Of a stretch of 64,000 nt of DNA, positions 52,106-61,181 are shown one piece after another. The notes under the pieces were generated by a model. It was not told where the DNA came from and made no database searches. It saw nothing but the letters and a program-made list of their open reading frames with translations. Numbering within the stretch: position 1 is the stretch's first letter; every line of letters starts with the position of its first letter. This DNA is from Winogradskyella undariae (GTDB lineage Bacteria > Bacteroidota > Bacteroidia > Flavobacteriales > Flavobacteriaceae), in NCBI RefSeq assembly GCF_013285155.1, contig NZ_JABTEL010000001.1, positions 434,001-498,000 of the forward strand, written 5' to 3'. Both the position numbers and the translations under genes were made by a program.

Positions 52106-53335
52106 ATGGAGATCAATATCCAAAAATCAAAGCTTAAGAATCATCAAACCGTTCAAATTACAGGATCTAAAAGCGAGTCTAACCGCTTGTTATTAATACA
52201 GGCGTTGTATCCTCAAATTAGTATCGATAATTTATCTAACTCAGATGATTCAGAAGTTATGCAAAAAGCTTTGAGGTCAGAAGACGAGTTAATTGATATC
52301 CATCATGCGGGTACGGCAATGCGTTTTTTAACAGCCTATTTTTCAATTCAAAAAGGGAGAGAAACAATTATTACCGGTTCTCAAAGAATGAAAGAGCGAC
52401 CAATTAAAATATTGGTTGATGCTTTAATTGCTTTAGGTGCTGATATCACATATTTAGAAAATGAAGGTGTTCCTCCTTTAAAAATTAAAGGCAAAGAGCT
52501 TACTAAAAATAAAGTGACTTTAGAAGCTAACGTAAGTAGTCAGTATATTTCTGCATTAATGCTAATTGCTTCAAAATTAGAAAATGGTTTAGAATTAACA
52601 TTAGAAGGTAAAATAACATCAGTTCCCTATATTAATATGACTTTAAGTCTTTTAAATAGTATTGGGATAGAAACGAGTTTTATAGATCAAACCATTACCG
52701 TTAAGCCAAGTGTTTCAGTATTAATACCACAAATTTTAACTGTTGAGTCTGATTGGTCTTCTGCTTCTTATTTCTATAGCGTTATTGCATTAAGTGAAGT
52801 TGGTACAGAGATTACTATTGCATCTTATAAGCAAAAAAGCTTACAAGGAGATTCTGTTTTAGCGGAGATTTATAAAAGCTTTGGTGTTTCAACATTATTT
52901 AAAGACGAAGCAATAACACTTCAAAAAACAGATAAAGTCAATTCGACAACTATAATTGATCTCGATTTAAAAAATGCGCCAGATATAGCGCAAACCATAG
53001 CTGTTTCTGCCTTTGGTTTAGGTCTAGAATGTAATATGATAGGGTTACATACCCTTAAAATTAAAGAAACTGATCGTTTAGTTGCTCTTAAAACTGAATT
53101 AGAAAAGTTAGGAACTGAAGTTATAATAACTGATAAATCTTTACATTTAAAAGCTTCAAATTCTATAAATAGTCATATTAAAATACCAACGTACAACGAT
53201 CACAGAATGGCAATGGCTTTTGCGCCTTTAGGCTTAAAAGTACCTATTACTATTGAAGATGCAGATGTAGTAAGTAAATCTTATCCTCAATTTTGGGAAG
53301 ATTTTAAATCTATAGGTTTTAATATTTCAAAATAG
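52106..53335 (+). CDS. aroA: 3-phosphoshikimate 1-carboxyvinyltransferase (EPSP synthase)
   Basis: 409 residues, slightly short. It transfers enolpyruvate from PEP to shikimate-3-phosphate. Seen: ITGSKSESNRLLLIQALYP, HHAGTAMRFLTAYFS (the PEP-site Gly-x-Ala here read as AGTAMRF), SSQYISALMLIA, DAPDIAQT-like NAPDIAQTIAV, KETDRLVALKTEL and TYNDHRMAMAFAPLGL. It supplies the pathway that runs through the pheA operon at 40488. Confidence 0.94.
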   Translation: MEINIQKSKLKNHQTVQITGSKSESNRLLLIQALYPQISIDNLSNSDDSEVMQKALRSEDELIDIHHAGTAMRFLTAYFSIQKGRETIITGSQRMKERPIKILVDALIALGADITYLENEGVPPLKIKGKELTKNKVTLEANVSSQYISALMLIASKLENGLELTLEGKITSVPYINMTLSLLNSIGIETSFIDQTITVKPSVSVLIPQILTVESDWSSASYFYSVIALSEVGTEITIASYKQKSLQGDSVLAEIYKSFGVSTLFKDEAITLQKTDKVNSTTIIDLDLKNAPDIAQTIAVSAFGLGLECNMIGLHTLKIKETDRLVALKTELEKLGTEVIITDKSLHLKASNSINSHIKIPTYNDHRMAMAFAPLGLKVPITIEDADVVSKSYPQFWEDFKSIGFNISK

Positions 53336-53426
53336 AATAGAATTATATTTTATCATTTTAAGTTTGCATTATTCATCTAAATGTATAGTATTATAGACGA
53401 TTGTAGTAAAATAAACCTTCATTTAC

Positions 53427-53458
53427 TTGACAAGGCCTATGTTGAGATTGTATATTTG
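53427..53458 (+). promoter_or_regulatory. queA promoter
   Basis: TTGACA-like -33 element (TTG at 53427-53429), 21 bases, then TATATTTG (53451-53458), a perfect -7 box. The transcript would have a leader of about 105 bases before queA, in which I recognise no riboswitch. Confidence 0.5.
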
Positions 53459-53568
53459 CAATTCGAATAAAAATAAAGGACTGAGACATTTAGAGCATGC
53501 AAACTAACTTTAAGTAAGCGGCTACAAAATAGTTTCACATTATTCACATAATTAACTAAAACTCATAC

Positions 53569-54618
53569 ATGAAATTATCACATTTTAATTTTGAACTTCC
53601 AGACGAATTATTAGCAGAACATCCTGCAGAACATAGAGATGAAGCAAGATTGATGGTATTAAATAGAGCTGAGCAGACTATTGAGCATAAGCAATTTAAA
53701 GATATTATCGATTATTTTGATGAAGGTGATGTGATGATCATGAACGATACAAAAGTGTTTCCTGCACGCTTATTTGGTAACAAAGAAAAAACAGGAGCAC
53801 GTATTGAAGTATTTTTATTACGTGAATTAAATCAAGAACAACGCCTTTGGGATGTTTTAGTAGATCCGGCTCGTAAAATAAGAATCGGAAATAAATTATA
53901 TTTTGGTGATGACGAAACATTAGTTGCTGAGGTTATTGATAACACAACCTCTAGGGGTAGAACTTTACGTTTCTTGTATGATGGTTCTTACACCGATTTC
54001 AGAACAAAATTAACAGAATTAGGTGAAACACCTTTACCTAAATACATTAATAGAGAGGTTGAGCCAGAAGATGAAGAGCGTTACCAAACTATATATGCTA
54101 AAAACGAAGGAGCTGTAGCCGCACCAACTGCAGGAATGCACTTCTCTAAGCATTTATTAAAGCGTTTAGAAATTAAAGGAGTAAAAACAGCTCCCGTAAC
54201 TTTACATGTTGGTTTAGGTACATTTAACCCTGTTGAGGTTGAAGATTTATCTAAGCACAAAATGGATAGTGAAGAAATTAACATTAAAAAAGAATCTGCA
54301 GATATTGTTAATGATGCCATTAATAAGAAAAAGCGTGTGTGTGCTGTAGGTACAACATCTATGCGTACAATTGAAAGTTCTGTGTCTTCTAATGGTAGAT
54401 TAAATGAATTTGAAGGTTGGACAAATAAATTTATTTTCCCTCCTTACGATTTTAGTATTGCAAATTGTATGATTACAAATTTTCATACACCAAAATCTAC
54501 TTTATTAATGATGACATCAGCATTTGCAGGTCATGATTTTATGAAGAAAGCTTACGAAGAAGCAGTTAAAGAAAAATATAAATTCTATTCTTATGGTGAT
54601 GCGATGTTAATCATCTAA
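53569..54618 (+). CDS. queA: S-adenosylmethionine:tRNA ribosyltransferase-isomerase
   Basis: 349 residues. It attaches the ribosyl part of SAM to preQ1 in tRNA, giving epoxyqueuosine. Seen: [26 protein letters not shown] at the start, [59 protein letters not shown] and [18 protein letters not shown]. Standard length. Single gene between its promoter and a terminator. Confidence 0.97.
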   Translation: MKLSHFNFELPDELLAEHPAEHRDEARLMVLNRAEQTIEHKQFKDIIDYFDEGDVMIMNDTKVFPARLFGNKEKTGARIEVFLLRELNQEQRLWDVLVDPARKIRIGNKLYFGDDETLVAEVIDNTTSRGRTLRFLYDGSYTDFRTKLTELGETPLPKYINREVEPEDEERYQTIYAKNEGAVAAPTAGMHFSKHLLKRLEIKGVKTAPVTLHVGLGTFNPVEVEDLSKHKMDSEEINIKKESADIVNDAINKKKRVCAVGTTSMRTIESSVSSNGRLNEFEGWTNKFIFPPYDFSIANCMITNFHTPKSTLLMMTSAFAGHDFMKKAYEEAVKEKYKFYSYGDAMLII

Positions 54619-54640
54619 TTAAGATTTCAACATATAATTT

Positions 54641-54666
54641 AAAGCCTCTTCATTGAGGCTTTTTTT
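54641..54666 (+). terminator. queA terminator
   Basis: Stem AAAGCCTC / GAGGCTTT with a 6-base loop and a T run, 23 bases after the stop. Confidence 0.85.
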
Positions 54667-54676
54667 ATGACTTTTT

Positions 54677-54787
54677 GGGCGTTACCCTAACAAAAAAAGT
54701 TAGGGTCAGGCTGTCCGTTACAAGTCCTCGCAATTTTGATAAAAAATCAAAATTACTGTGGGCTTTCCACTGCCATCCTTAACGCGA
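54677..54787. repeat. GC-richer multi-hairpin intergenic element
   Basis: An outer pair GCGTTA (54679-54684) / TAACGC (54780-54785) encloses a perfect ACCCTAAC-a7-GTTAGGGT hairpin (54684-54706) and a perfect AATTTTGAT / ATCAAAATT hairpin (54732-54754), with the phrases CAGGCTGTCCGTTAC and GGGCTTTCCACTGCC between. It is clearly richer in GC than its surroundings. It resembles an interspersed element I have seen in Bacteroidota genomes (GGGCGTTACCC ... GGGTCGGGCT ... TAACGC). No coding frame. Confidence 0.6.
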
Positions 54788-54877
54788 TTTTTAAGTTATA
54801 TTAATGACGAGAATGTTAATCTAACTCTTAACGACCAATTTGAATAGATTGTATTAGTAAAATCTATATTTGCTTTT

Positions 54878-54928
54878 TCTCTGTGAATCTTCTGCGTAAA
54901 CTCAGCGTATCTTTGCATAATTGCATAA
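54878..54928. repeat. Degenerate short-unit repeat (TCTGYG-type)
   Basis: A run of imperfect units of about 8-13 bases: CTCTGTGAAT, CTTCTGCGTAAA, CTCAGCGTAT, CTTTGCATAA, TTGCATAA. The rest of the 54788-55016 gap is plain AT-rich sequence, apart from a TATATTTG box at 54865-54872. Confidence 0.5.
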
Positions 54929-55016
54929 TTTAAAATTTTGAACAGCTATATGAGTGAGGATTACTTCAATTCGTGTGTAAAATAATTTTCAATTTAAGTA
55001 TCACAATACAATTCAC

Positions 55017-55024
55017 TACTTTTG
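55017..55024 (+). promoter_or_regulatory. -7 box of rlmN, near-leaderless
   Basis: TACTTTTG, a perfect TAnnTTTG, ends six bases before the rlmN ATG at 55031. Transcription should start at or next to the A of the start codon. Confidence 0.5.
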
Positions 55025-55030
55025 CAAAAG

Positions 55031-56071
55031 ATGGAAGCAAAAAAGAAAGACATACGAGCCTTAACTAAAGAACAGCTGAGAGAATTCTTTGTAAAACAAG
55101 GAGATAAAGCCTTTAGAGGAAATCAGGTTTACGAATGGTTGTGGCAAAAGGCGGCCTATAGTTTTGAGGATATGACAAACGTATCTCTAGAAACAAGACA
55201 AATGTTAGAGGCTAACTTTGTAATTAATCATATTAAAGTAGATCAGATGCAACGTAGCTCTGATGGTACTATAAAGAACGCTGTAAGGCTTCATGATGAT
55301 TTAATTGTAGAGTCTGTTCTTATTCCAACGAATACAAGAACCACGGCTTGCGTGTCGTCTCAAGTCGGTTGTAGTTTAGATTGTCGTTTTTGTGCCACAT
55401 CGCGATTAAAACGTATGCGAAATCTAAATCCAGATGAAATATACGATCAAGTTGTTGCTATAGATAATGAAAGTAGATTATACCATAATAGACCTTTAAG
55501 TAATATTGTGTTTATGGGTATGGGAGAGCCTTTAATGAACTATAACAATGTACTCAAAGCTATCGATAAAATTACATCACCAGAAGGTTTAGGAATGTCA
55601 CCAAAACGTATTGTGGTATCAACCTCTGGAGTGCCAAAAATGATTAAGAAGATGGCAGATGATAACGTAAAATTTAAATTAGCGGTTTCATTACATTCTG
55701 CTATAGATGAGATTCGTACGTCTATTATGCCTTTTAATGCTACATTTCCTTTAAGTGATTTAAGAGAAGCTTTACAATATTGGTATGCAGCGACTAGTAA
55801 CAGAATTACTTACGAATATGTGGTATGGGATGGTATTAATGATAAGCGTAAAGACGCAGAAGCTTTAGTTGAGTTCTGCAAATTTGCACCCAGTAAAGTA
55901 AATATTATAGAATACAACCCTATTGATGATGGCGAATTTCAGCAAGCGCAATCTCAAGCAATAGATATGTATGTTAGTATTTTAGAAGCTAATAATATTA
56001 CGGTTACTGTTAGACGCAGTAGAGGTAAAGATATTGATGCGGCTTGTGGACAGTTGGCTAATAAAAGTTAG
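55031..56071 (+). CDS. rlmN: 23S rRNA (adenine2503-C2)-methyltransferase
   Basis: 346 residues from the ATG at 55031; a TTG nine bases up falls inside the -7 box and is unlikely. A radical-SAM enzyme that methylates C2 of A2503 in 23S rRNA and A37 in some tRNAs. The cluster motif CxxxCxxC is CSLDCRFC, followed by ATSRLKRMRNL. IVFMGMGEPLMNYNNVLKA, VSTSGVPKMIKKMA and the C-terminal RRSRGKDIDAACGQL with the catalytic Cys are all present. Confidence 0.96.
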   Translation: MEAKKKDIRALTKEQLREFFVKQGDKAFRGNQVYEWLWQKAAYSFEDMTNVSLETRQMLEANFVINHIKVDQMQRSSDGTIKNAVRLHDDLIVESVLIPTNTRTTACVSSQVGCSLDCRFCATSRLKRMRNLNPDEIYDQVVAIDNESRLYHNRPLSNIVFMGMGEPLMNYNNVLKAIDKITSPEGLGMSPKRIVVSTSGVPKMIKKMADDNVKFKLAVSLHSAIDEIRTSIMPFNATFPLSDLREALQYWYAATSNRITYEYVVWDGINDKRKDAEALVEFCKFAPSKVNIIEYNPIDDGEFQQAQSQAIDMYVSILEANNITVTVRRSRGKDIDAACGQLANKS

Positions 56072-56104
56072 GTATTTAGAAAATGTATTTAAGTTTTAAG
56101 ACAT

Positions 56105-56131
56105 AAAAAAAAGCGGCAATTGCCGCTTTTC
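56105..56131. terminator. Bidirectional terminator
   Basis: Perfect palindrome AAAAGCGGCAATTGCCGCTTTT with A and T flanks, between rlmN and the converging T9SS gene. Confidence 0.85.
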
Positions 56132-56154
56132 TTGTATATAATATTTAATGAATA

Positions 56155-57480
56155 TTATTTTTTTGTAACTCTAAGAGTTTCTGTTTTATCACCAGAAGTA
56201 ATTCTTACTAAATAAAGACCTTCAGATAACTCAGATAAGTTAATAGAAGAATTTGTAATTTCATTTTTAGTGAAACTAGCTACATTTTGACCTAACAAGT
56301 TATATACTGTAACACTATCAACATCTTGAGCTGATTTAATGTTTAAGATATCACTAGTTGGGTTAGGGTAAACACTAAAAGCAGTAAAAGAATTATCTTC
56401 TATACCTAATGTTGAATCAGTAGTAAAACTCCATACTGTTGTAGTTGTTGTTGCTCCAAAACAGTTAACAACATCAATACTCCAATAGTAGGTAGTGCTT
56501 GCAGCTAAACCAGTAATTATTCCATTGCTCTCAACACCTTCTAGTGTTTGTGTCGGAGGATTCGCTGTTCCTATATTTAAATTATAAGATTCACCATCTA
56601 AGTCTGGTGCTGTCCAGGCAAAAGCTAAACCACCATCAGGTGATTGTACTGCAACAGCTGTAGCTCCATCAGCAGGTATTGGTGAGGTTGCAGTTGAAGT
56701 TGGTACTGTTGTTTCTAAACATTCTGCCGTGGTAAAACTCCAAACAGCACTAGATGTAGATCCAAAACAGTTTACGGCATCAATTTTCCAATAATAGGTT
56801 GTATTACTGGTAGCACCAAAAGTAATAATACCACCGTTAGTAACATCTGCTAAAGACCCTATGTCGTCACCAGTAGCTGTTAAACCAATACTTATAGTAA
56901 AGCTATCGGCTGCATCTCCGGTAGTGTCTTCTATCCAAGAAAAAGCAACACCATCACCAAGTTCAATAGCAACATCCGTTGCAGTATCTGCAGGAGTAGG
57001 AGATGTTACGGCATTTGGAGCAGCTGTAGCTGTACATGCAGTTTCTGTTAATTCAAAATCAAAGCCTTGAGCACTCCAAAAGTCATCCCATAAGATATAG
57101 TAAGTTTGACCGCTTTCAGCGAAAAATGATACTTCAGAAAGATAGTTTGTACTATCTACATCATCTGCACTTGCATAACATGTTAATGCTGCACAGCTAC
57201 CTGTAAAAATACTAAGTCTAGTATCATCACTATTCGTAACACCGTCATTTACAGTTAAATTTGAAGATATTGTTACTGCATAATTAGCAGTGGGTGTATA
57301 GCTGTACCATTCACCAACAGTTGCTAGACCTGTAAAACAAGAACCGTCAGGGGTAGTCCCGTTTAAAGTTCCTACAGTTGTCGTACCTGCGCTCACAGCT
57401 ACAGCTGTTTCACAAGTATCTTGAGCATAATTAAATTGAAAAGCTATTAAAGCTAATACCAATAAAGTAATTTTTTTCAT
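56155..57480 (-). CDS. Secreted protein with two Ig/FN3-like repeats and type A T9SS sorting domain
   Basis: 441 residues. The signal peptide (ending FNYAQ) is followed by a Cys-containing N-terminal domain (about 20-150; DTCETAVAVSAGTT, GEWYSYTPTANYAVTISS, YYILWDDFWSAQGFDFEL). Two related modules come next (about 155-252 and 258-355), each with SPxPADxATxVA, TYYWxIDxVNCFG and VWSFTT. The last 74 residues are a type A sorting domain (FSVYPNPTSDILNI, VTVYNLLGQNVASF, LSEGLYLVRITSGDKTETLRVTKK), so it leaves the cell by T9SS and is probably attached to the surface. Ligand unknown. Confidence 0.87.
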   Translation of the reverse strand: MKKITLLVLALIAFQFNYAQDTCETAVAVSAGTTTVGTLNGTTPDGSCFTGLATVGEWYSYTPTANYAVTISSNLTVNDGVTNSDDTRLSIFTGSCAALTCYASADDVDSTNYLSEVSFFAESGQTYYILWDDFWSAQGFDFELTETACTATAAPNAVTSPTPADTATDVAIELGDGVAFSWIEDTTGDAADSFTISIGLTATGDDIGSLADVTNGGIITFGATSNTTYYWKIDAVNCFGSTSSAVWSFTTAECLETTVPTSTATSPIPADGATAVAVQSPDGGLAFAWTAPDLDGESYNLNIGTANPPTQTLEGVESNGIITGLAASTTYYWSIDVVNCFGATTTTTVWSFTTDSTLGIEDNSFTAFSVYPNPTSDILNIKSAQDVDSVTVYNLLGQNVASFTKNEITNSSINLSELSEGLYLVRITSGDKTETLRVTKK

Positions 57481-57840
57481 GTGTTTTGATTTTTAAATTA
57501 GTTAGCCATAAAGCTACAAATATTAGTTTGAAGAAAAATGTTAAAATTAAATTATTCGTTTTTTAACAATAAGAACAACTATCTTATAAAGATTTGTTGT
57601 GTTTGTAAGCGTATTTTCAACTTATAGGAAAGCTGAGTTTTTTGTAGCTGAACTTCTACTGATATAAAATCAATATAATTTCTGAATTAAAAGGTTTCGC
57701 AGATTTAGATTTTTTTGTTTTAATTCTTGCTTGTTACATTTTTTTTGAATTTAAGACTATAATTGTATTATTTTTTTTATTAGTAATAAACAAAAATGAT
57801 TATTTGTAATATTGCAAATGAAGAGTGTATATAGTCATAG
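57481..57840. other. AT-rich divergent gap
   Basis: Between the leftward T9SS gene and the rightward polyprenyl synthase gene. TAATATTG (57808-57815, one mismatch to TAnnTTTG) could be the -7 box of the latter. Nothing else recognised. Confidence 0.4.
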
Positions 57841-58818
57841 ATGAAAATAACCGAACAAATAAAACAACCCATAGCCTACGAGATGGATCTTTTTGAACAA
57901 AAGTTTCAACTTTCTATGGCTAGTAAAGTGGCGTTACTAAATCGTATTACACATTATATCGTAAACCGAAAAGGAAAGCAAATGCGACCAATGTTTGTGT
58001 TTTTAGTAGCTAAAATGATGAATAATGGTGAAGTGTGCGAGCGTACTTATAGAGGAGCTTCGGTTATTGAACTTATTCATACAGCAACTTTGGTTCATGA
58101 TGATGTGGTTGATGACAGTAACCGAAGACGTGGTTTCTTTTCAATTAATGCACTTTGGAAAAATAAAATTGCGGTTCTTATCGGTGATTTTTTATTATCA
58201 AAAGGTTTATTGCTTTCTATAGATAATAATGATTTCGATTTATTAAAAATTATCTCTGTTGCCGTGCGCGAAATGAGTGAAGGCGAATTACTTCAAATTG
58301 AAAAAGCAAGGCAATTAGATATTACAGAAGCTATTTATTACGAAATTATTCGCCAAAAAACAGCCACTTTAATTGCTGCATGCTGTAGTTTGGGTGCTGC
58401 TTCTGTAAAACCAAACTCACCCGAGGTTGAAACCATGAGAAAGTTTGGCGAATTGATTGGTATGGCATTTCAAATTAAGGATGACTTGTTTGACTATGGA
58501 GATGACGCTATCGGAAAACCGACAGGGATAGATATTAAAGAACAAAAAATGACCTTGCCACTTATTTATGTCCTTAATAACTGTTCAAAAAAAGAAAAGT
58601 CTTGGTTAATTAATTCTGTTAAAAACCATAACATGGATAAGAAACGCGTAAAAGAGGTCATTACTTTCGTAAAGTCTAAAGGAGGATTAGAATATGCGGT
58701 TTCTAAAATGAAAGCTTTTCAAGAAGAAGCATTAGCCATTTTAGAGCCTTACCCAGAATCAGAATATAAAGCGTCACTTAATCTTATGGTAGATTATGTG
58801 ATTGATAGAAAAAAATAA
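57841..58818 (+). CDS. Polyprenyl diphosphate synthase
   Basis: 325 residues. A trans-prenyltransferase that chains isopentenyl units, probably giving the side chain of menaquinone. First Asp-rich motif in LVHDDVVDDSNRRRG, second in FQIKDDLFDYG, plus GKQMRPMFVFLVAKM at the start. The length favours a long-chain (octaprenyl-type) enzyme over farnesyl synthase; product length cannot be read reliably. Confidence 0.92.
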   Translation: MKITEQIKQPIAYEMDLFEQKFQLSMASKVALLNRITHYIVNRKGKQMRPMFVFLVAKMMNNGEVCERTYRGASVIELIHTATLVHDDVVDDSNRRRGFFSINALWKNKIAVLIGDFLLSKGLLLSIDNNDFDLLKIISVAVREMSEGELLQIEKARQLDITEAIYYEIIRQKTATLIAACCSLGAASVKPNSPEVETMRKFGELIGMAFQIKDDLFDYGDDAIGKPTGIDIKEQKMTLPLIYVLNNCSKKEKSWLINSVKNHNMDKKRVKEVITFVKSKGGLEYAVSKMKAFQEEALAILEPYPESEYKASLNLMVDYVIDRKK

Positions 58819-58889
58819 TTCTTTGTTCCTAAGTCTTTAAATAACCTACATAGCTCAAACTTGTACTTAGAGTTAGGGCTGTTAAAAAA

Positions 58890-59687
58890 ATGAACTGCAT
58901 GAATGCTAATTCTATTTATTTATTATTTGGTCTTGCGGTATCCTTAGTACTCACATATTTTATTATAAAAAGAATGGGGAAAAGCGGTTGCATGACGTAT
59001 GGTTATGTAGCTCTATTGATAGTCTGTATTAATAGTATGGCTATAGGTTCAATGTTTTTTATGTATAGCGCCAGTCATGATATATACTCGGTAATAACTT
59101 CTGGCGAAAATTATACTTCAACTGTAATAAGTTTTACTTCAGAAGTACACCACGATTCAGATGATGGTAGTTCATATATAATGTACACGCCAACAGTTAG
59201 GTTTATAACTAAGGATAATAGAATTATTGTGCGAGAGTTAGATTTTTCTACTTCTAGTATGGATGTAGGTGATAGTTATAAGGTTAATTATAATGCAGAA
59301 ACAGATAAGGTAATAGTTCTTGGCTTTACTTTAGCAATAAAATTAGTAGGAGCATTTATCTTCTGTTTTATTTTTTCATTCCTATTTGTAGGGATCATTA
59401 TGTATGCATTTAATAGAGATATGAAAGCTTATACAGCCTTAGTTTCTAAAATAGGTTTTTATTTTTTTGTTCCATTTTTAATGATTGGTTTTAATCTATT
59501 ACTGATTTATGGAATCTTCTTTGGTAACACAGTTCCGTTTTGGGTAACCCTGTTGTTAATCTTCTTTGTGTTTATGCTTACACTGGCAACATTTGGTTAT
59601 CTTAAAATGATGTTTTTAAAAGGAGAACCTAAAATGAAACAAGTTAGTCCTGGGAAATGGACAGGTGATTGGGAAAATAAAAAATAA
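58890..59687 (+). CDS. DUF3592 membrane protein
   Basis: 265 residues. Membrane segments at about 7-25, 38-60, 150-175, 190-210 and 217-240 enclose a DUF3592-like extracytoplasmic domain (about 70-145; STVISFTSEVHHDSDDGSSYIMYTPTVRF, in pieces; SYKVNYNAETDKVIVLGF). Function unknown. A second ATG nine bases on would remove three residues only. It precedes the sigma factor gene by about 115 bases, without an obvious terminator. Confidence 0.7.
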   Translation: MNCMNANSIYLLFGLAVSLVLTYFIIKRMGKSGCMTYGYVALLIVCINSMAIGSMFFMYSASHDIYSVITSGENYTSTVISFTSEVHHDSDDGSSYIMYTPTVRFITKDNRIIVRELDFSTSSMDVGDSYKVNYNAETDKVIVLGFTLAIKLVGAFIFCFIFSFLFVGIIMYAFNRDMKAYTALVSKIGFYFFVPFLMIGFNLLLIYGIFFGNTVPFWVTLLLIFFVFMLTLATFGYLKMMFLKGEPKMKQVSPGKWTGDWENKK

Positions 59688-59804
59688 TATTTACATCTGA
59701 TAATCAGTGTTTTATTGTTTATTTTATTTTTTTTGCACTTATCAAGCAACCATTACTTCTATAATTGCGTCTTTATAAATAGAAGCGTAACCGTAAAGAT
59801 TATA

Positions 59805-60368
59805 ATGAAAGTTATTCAACTTCATAAAAACGAAACGAAACTTATACAAAGAGCAGCGAAGAATAATCGCGAAGCACAGCATGTGTTGTATGAATTGCAT
59901 GCGCCAAAAATGTTAAGTGTTTGTCGTTATTATATTAAAGATGTACATCAGGCAGAAGAAGTGATGCTGAATGGCTTTTTTAAAGTTTTTAAAAACTTAA
60001 AATCATTTAAAAGTGAAGGAAGTTTTGAAGGTTGGGTAAGACGTATAATGGTTAGAGAATCTATTTCATATTTAAGACAACAGAAGAAGATTGAGTTTTC
60101 TGTTGAAGACGAATATTTAGATAGAGATTCATCTAATAACATTAATACAAATATTGAAGTTGCAGAAATACAACAACTCATAGATAGTTTGCCAGAAGGT
60201 TACCGAATGGTTTTTGTAATGTATGCGATAGAAGGCTATAAACATCAAGAAATTGCAGAGCTTTTAAAGATTTCTGAAGGAACTTCTAAATCGCAATTAT
60301 TTAAAGCAAGACAAATGCTTCAAAAAAAGTTAAAAGAATTAAATAACAGTAGTTATGGCACCAATTAA
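59805..60368 (+). CDS. ECF-type RNA polymerase sigma factor
   Basis: 187 residues from the ATG at 59805 (MKVIQLHKNETKLIQRAAKNN); the frame runs further up to a TTG, but that part is hydrophobic and unlike any sigma factor. Region 2 is seen as AQHVLYELHAPKMLSVCRYYIKDVHQAEEVMLNGFFKVF and region 4 as LPEGYRMVFVMYAIEGYKHQEIAELLKISEGTSKSQLFKARQML (both given in outline). Its stop overlaps the next gene, a single-span protein likely to be its anti-sigma factor. Confidence 0.9.
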   Translation: MKVIQLHKNETKLIQRAAKNNREAQHVLYELHAPKMLSVCRYYIKDVHQAEEVMLNGFFKVFKNLKSFKSEGSFEGWVRRIMVRESISYLRQQKKIEFSVEDEYLDRDSSNNINTNIEVAEIQQLIDSLPEGYRMVFVMYAIEGYKHQEIAELLKISEGTSKSQLFKARQMLQKKLKELNNSSYGTN

Positions 60369-61107
60369 GTTTGAAGAAAACATAAAAAATAAGCTCGAAG
60401 AACGCACATTGAGTCCTTCAACTGAAGCTTGGTCTAAATTATCTGATCGTTTAGATGCAGAAGAAAATAAGTCTAAAAAATCAGTGTTTTGGTGGTTAAG
60501 TATAGCTGCAGGTTTACTTGTTATGGTTGCCGTTTCTGTACAGTTTTTTAGTCAAGAAGATTCAAATCAAGTTTCACCTATTGTGGTTGAAGAAGGTTTA
60601 ATTAAAGAGACTATTGAGAATCAAAAATCAGATTCTAAACCTAAAGAAACTATTCAGTTTGTTGAAAAAGAAAATGAAGAAGAGGAAGAAAATAAGTCTT
60701 TATCAACAACAAAGGACTCTCAAATTATTGATTATAAAAAAGGAGCTAAAACAGAATTAGCAACTGTAAATAACGATTCTCTAACTCAAGATGAGCTAGC
60801 TTATAATGAAGCAGAAGAACTTTTAAGAGGAGCACAATTAAAATTGGCAGTTGCAGATGCTATGAAAACTCTAAAAATAGAGAATACAACAGTTGCAGAT
60901 AACGAAATAGATTCTTTATTAAATATTGCCAGTAAAGAAATTTTTAAAGAAAATTTAGAAAACGATACATTTCAAACTGTAGATGCAACAAAGTTGTTAG
61001 AAAGTGTAGAAGACGAAATGGGACAATCCTTTAGAACTAAGGTTTTTGAAGCTTTAAAGGATAGTTATGATACTGTGAAAACAGCTGTTGTAGATCGCAA
61101 TAATTAA
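60355..61107 (+). CDS. Single-span membrane protein, putative anti-sigma factor
   Basis: 250 residues, overlapping the sigma gene by 14 bases. The N-terminal 42 residues are cytoplasmic and charged (FEENIKNKLEERTLSPSTEAWSKLSDRLD, in pieces), with one helix at about 43-63 (SVFWWLSIAAGLLVMVAVSVQFF, in pieces) and a long acidic, Lys/Glu-rich outer part. No catalytic motif or zinc-binding HxxxC site. Topology and position fit an anti-sigma factor that holds the upstream sigma factor at the membrane, but there is no direct sequence proof. Confidence 0.6.
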   Translation: MAPIKFEENIKNKLEERTLSPSTEAWSKLSDRLDAEENKSKKSVFWWLSIAAGLLVMVAVSVQFFSQEDSNQVSPIVVEEGLIKETIENQKSDSKPKETIQFVEKENEEEEENKSLSTTKDSQIIDYKKGAKTELATVNNDSLTQDELAYNEAEELLRGAQLKLAVADAMKTLKIENTTVADNEIDSLLNIASKEIFKENLENDTFQTVDATKLLESVEDEMGQSFRTKVFEALKDSYDTVKTAVVDRNN

Positions 61108-61181
61108 AAAACTCCTTTGAAAAAAAGGATGTCAAATCAAAAATAAATCATCAATAATCATCAATCAAAAAACGAACAATT

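Noticed and set aside
53459..53568. PreQ1 riboswitch in the queA leader
   Set aside because: I looked for the compact stem-plus-A-rich-tail pattern and did not find it; queA acts after preQ1 insertion and is seldom controlled this way.
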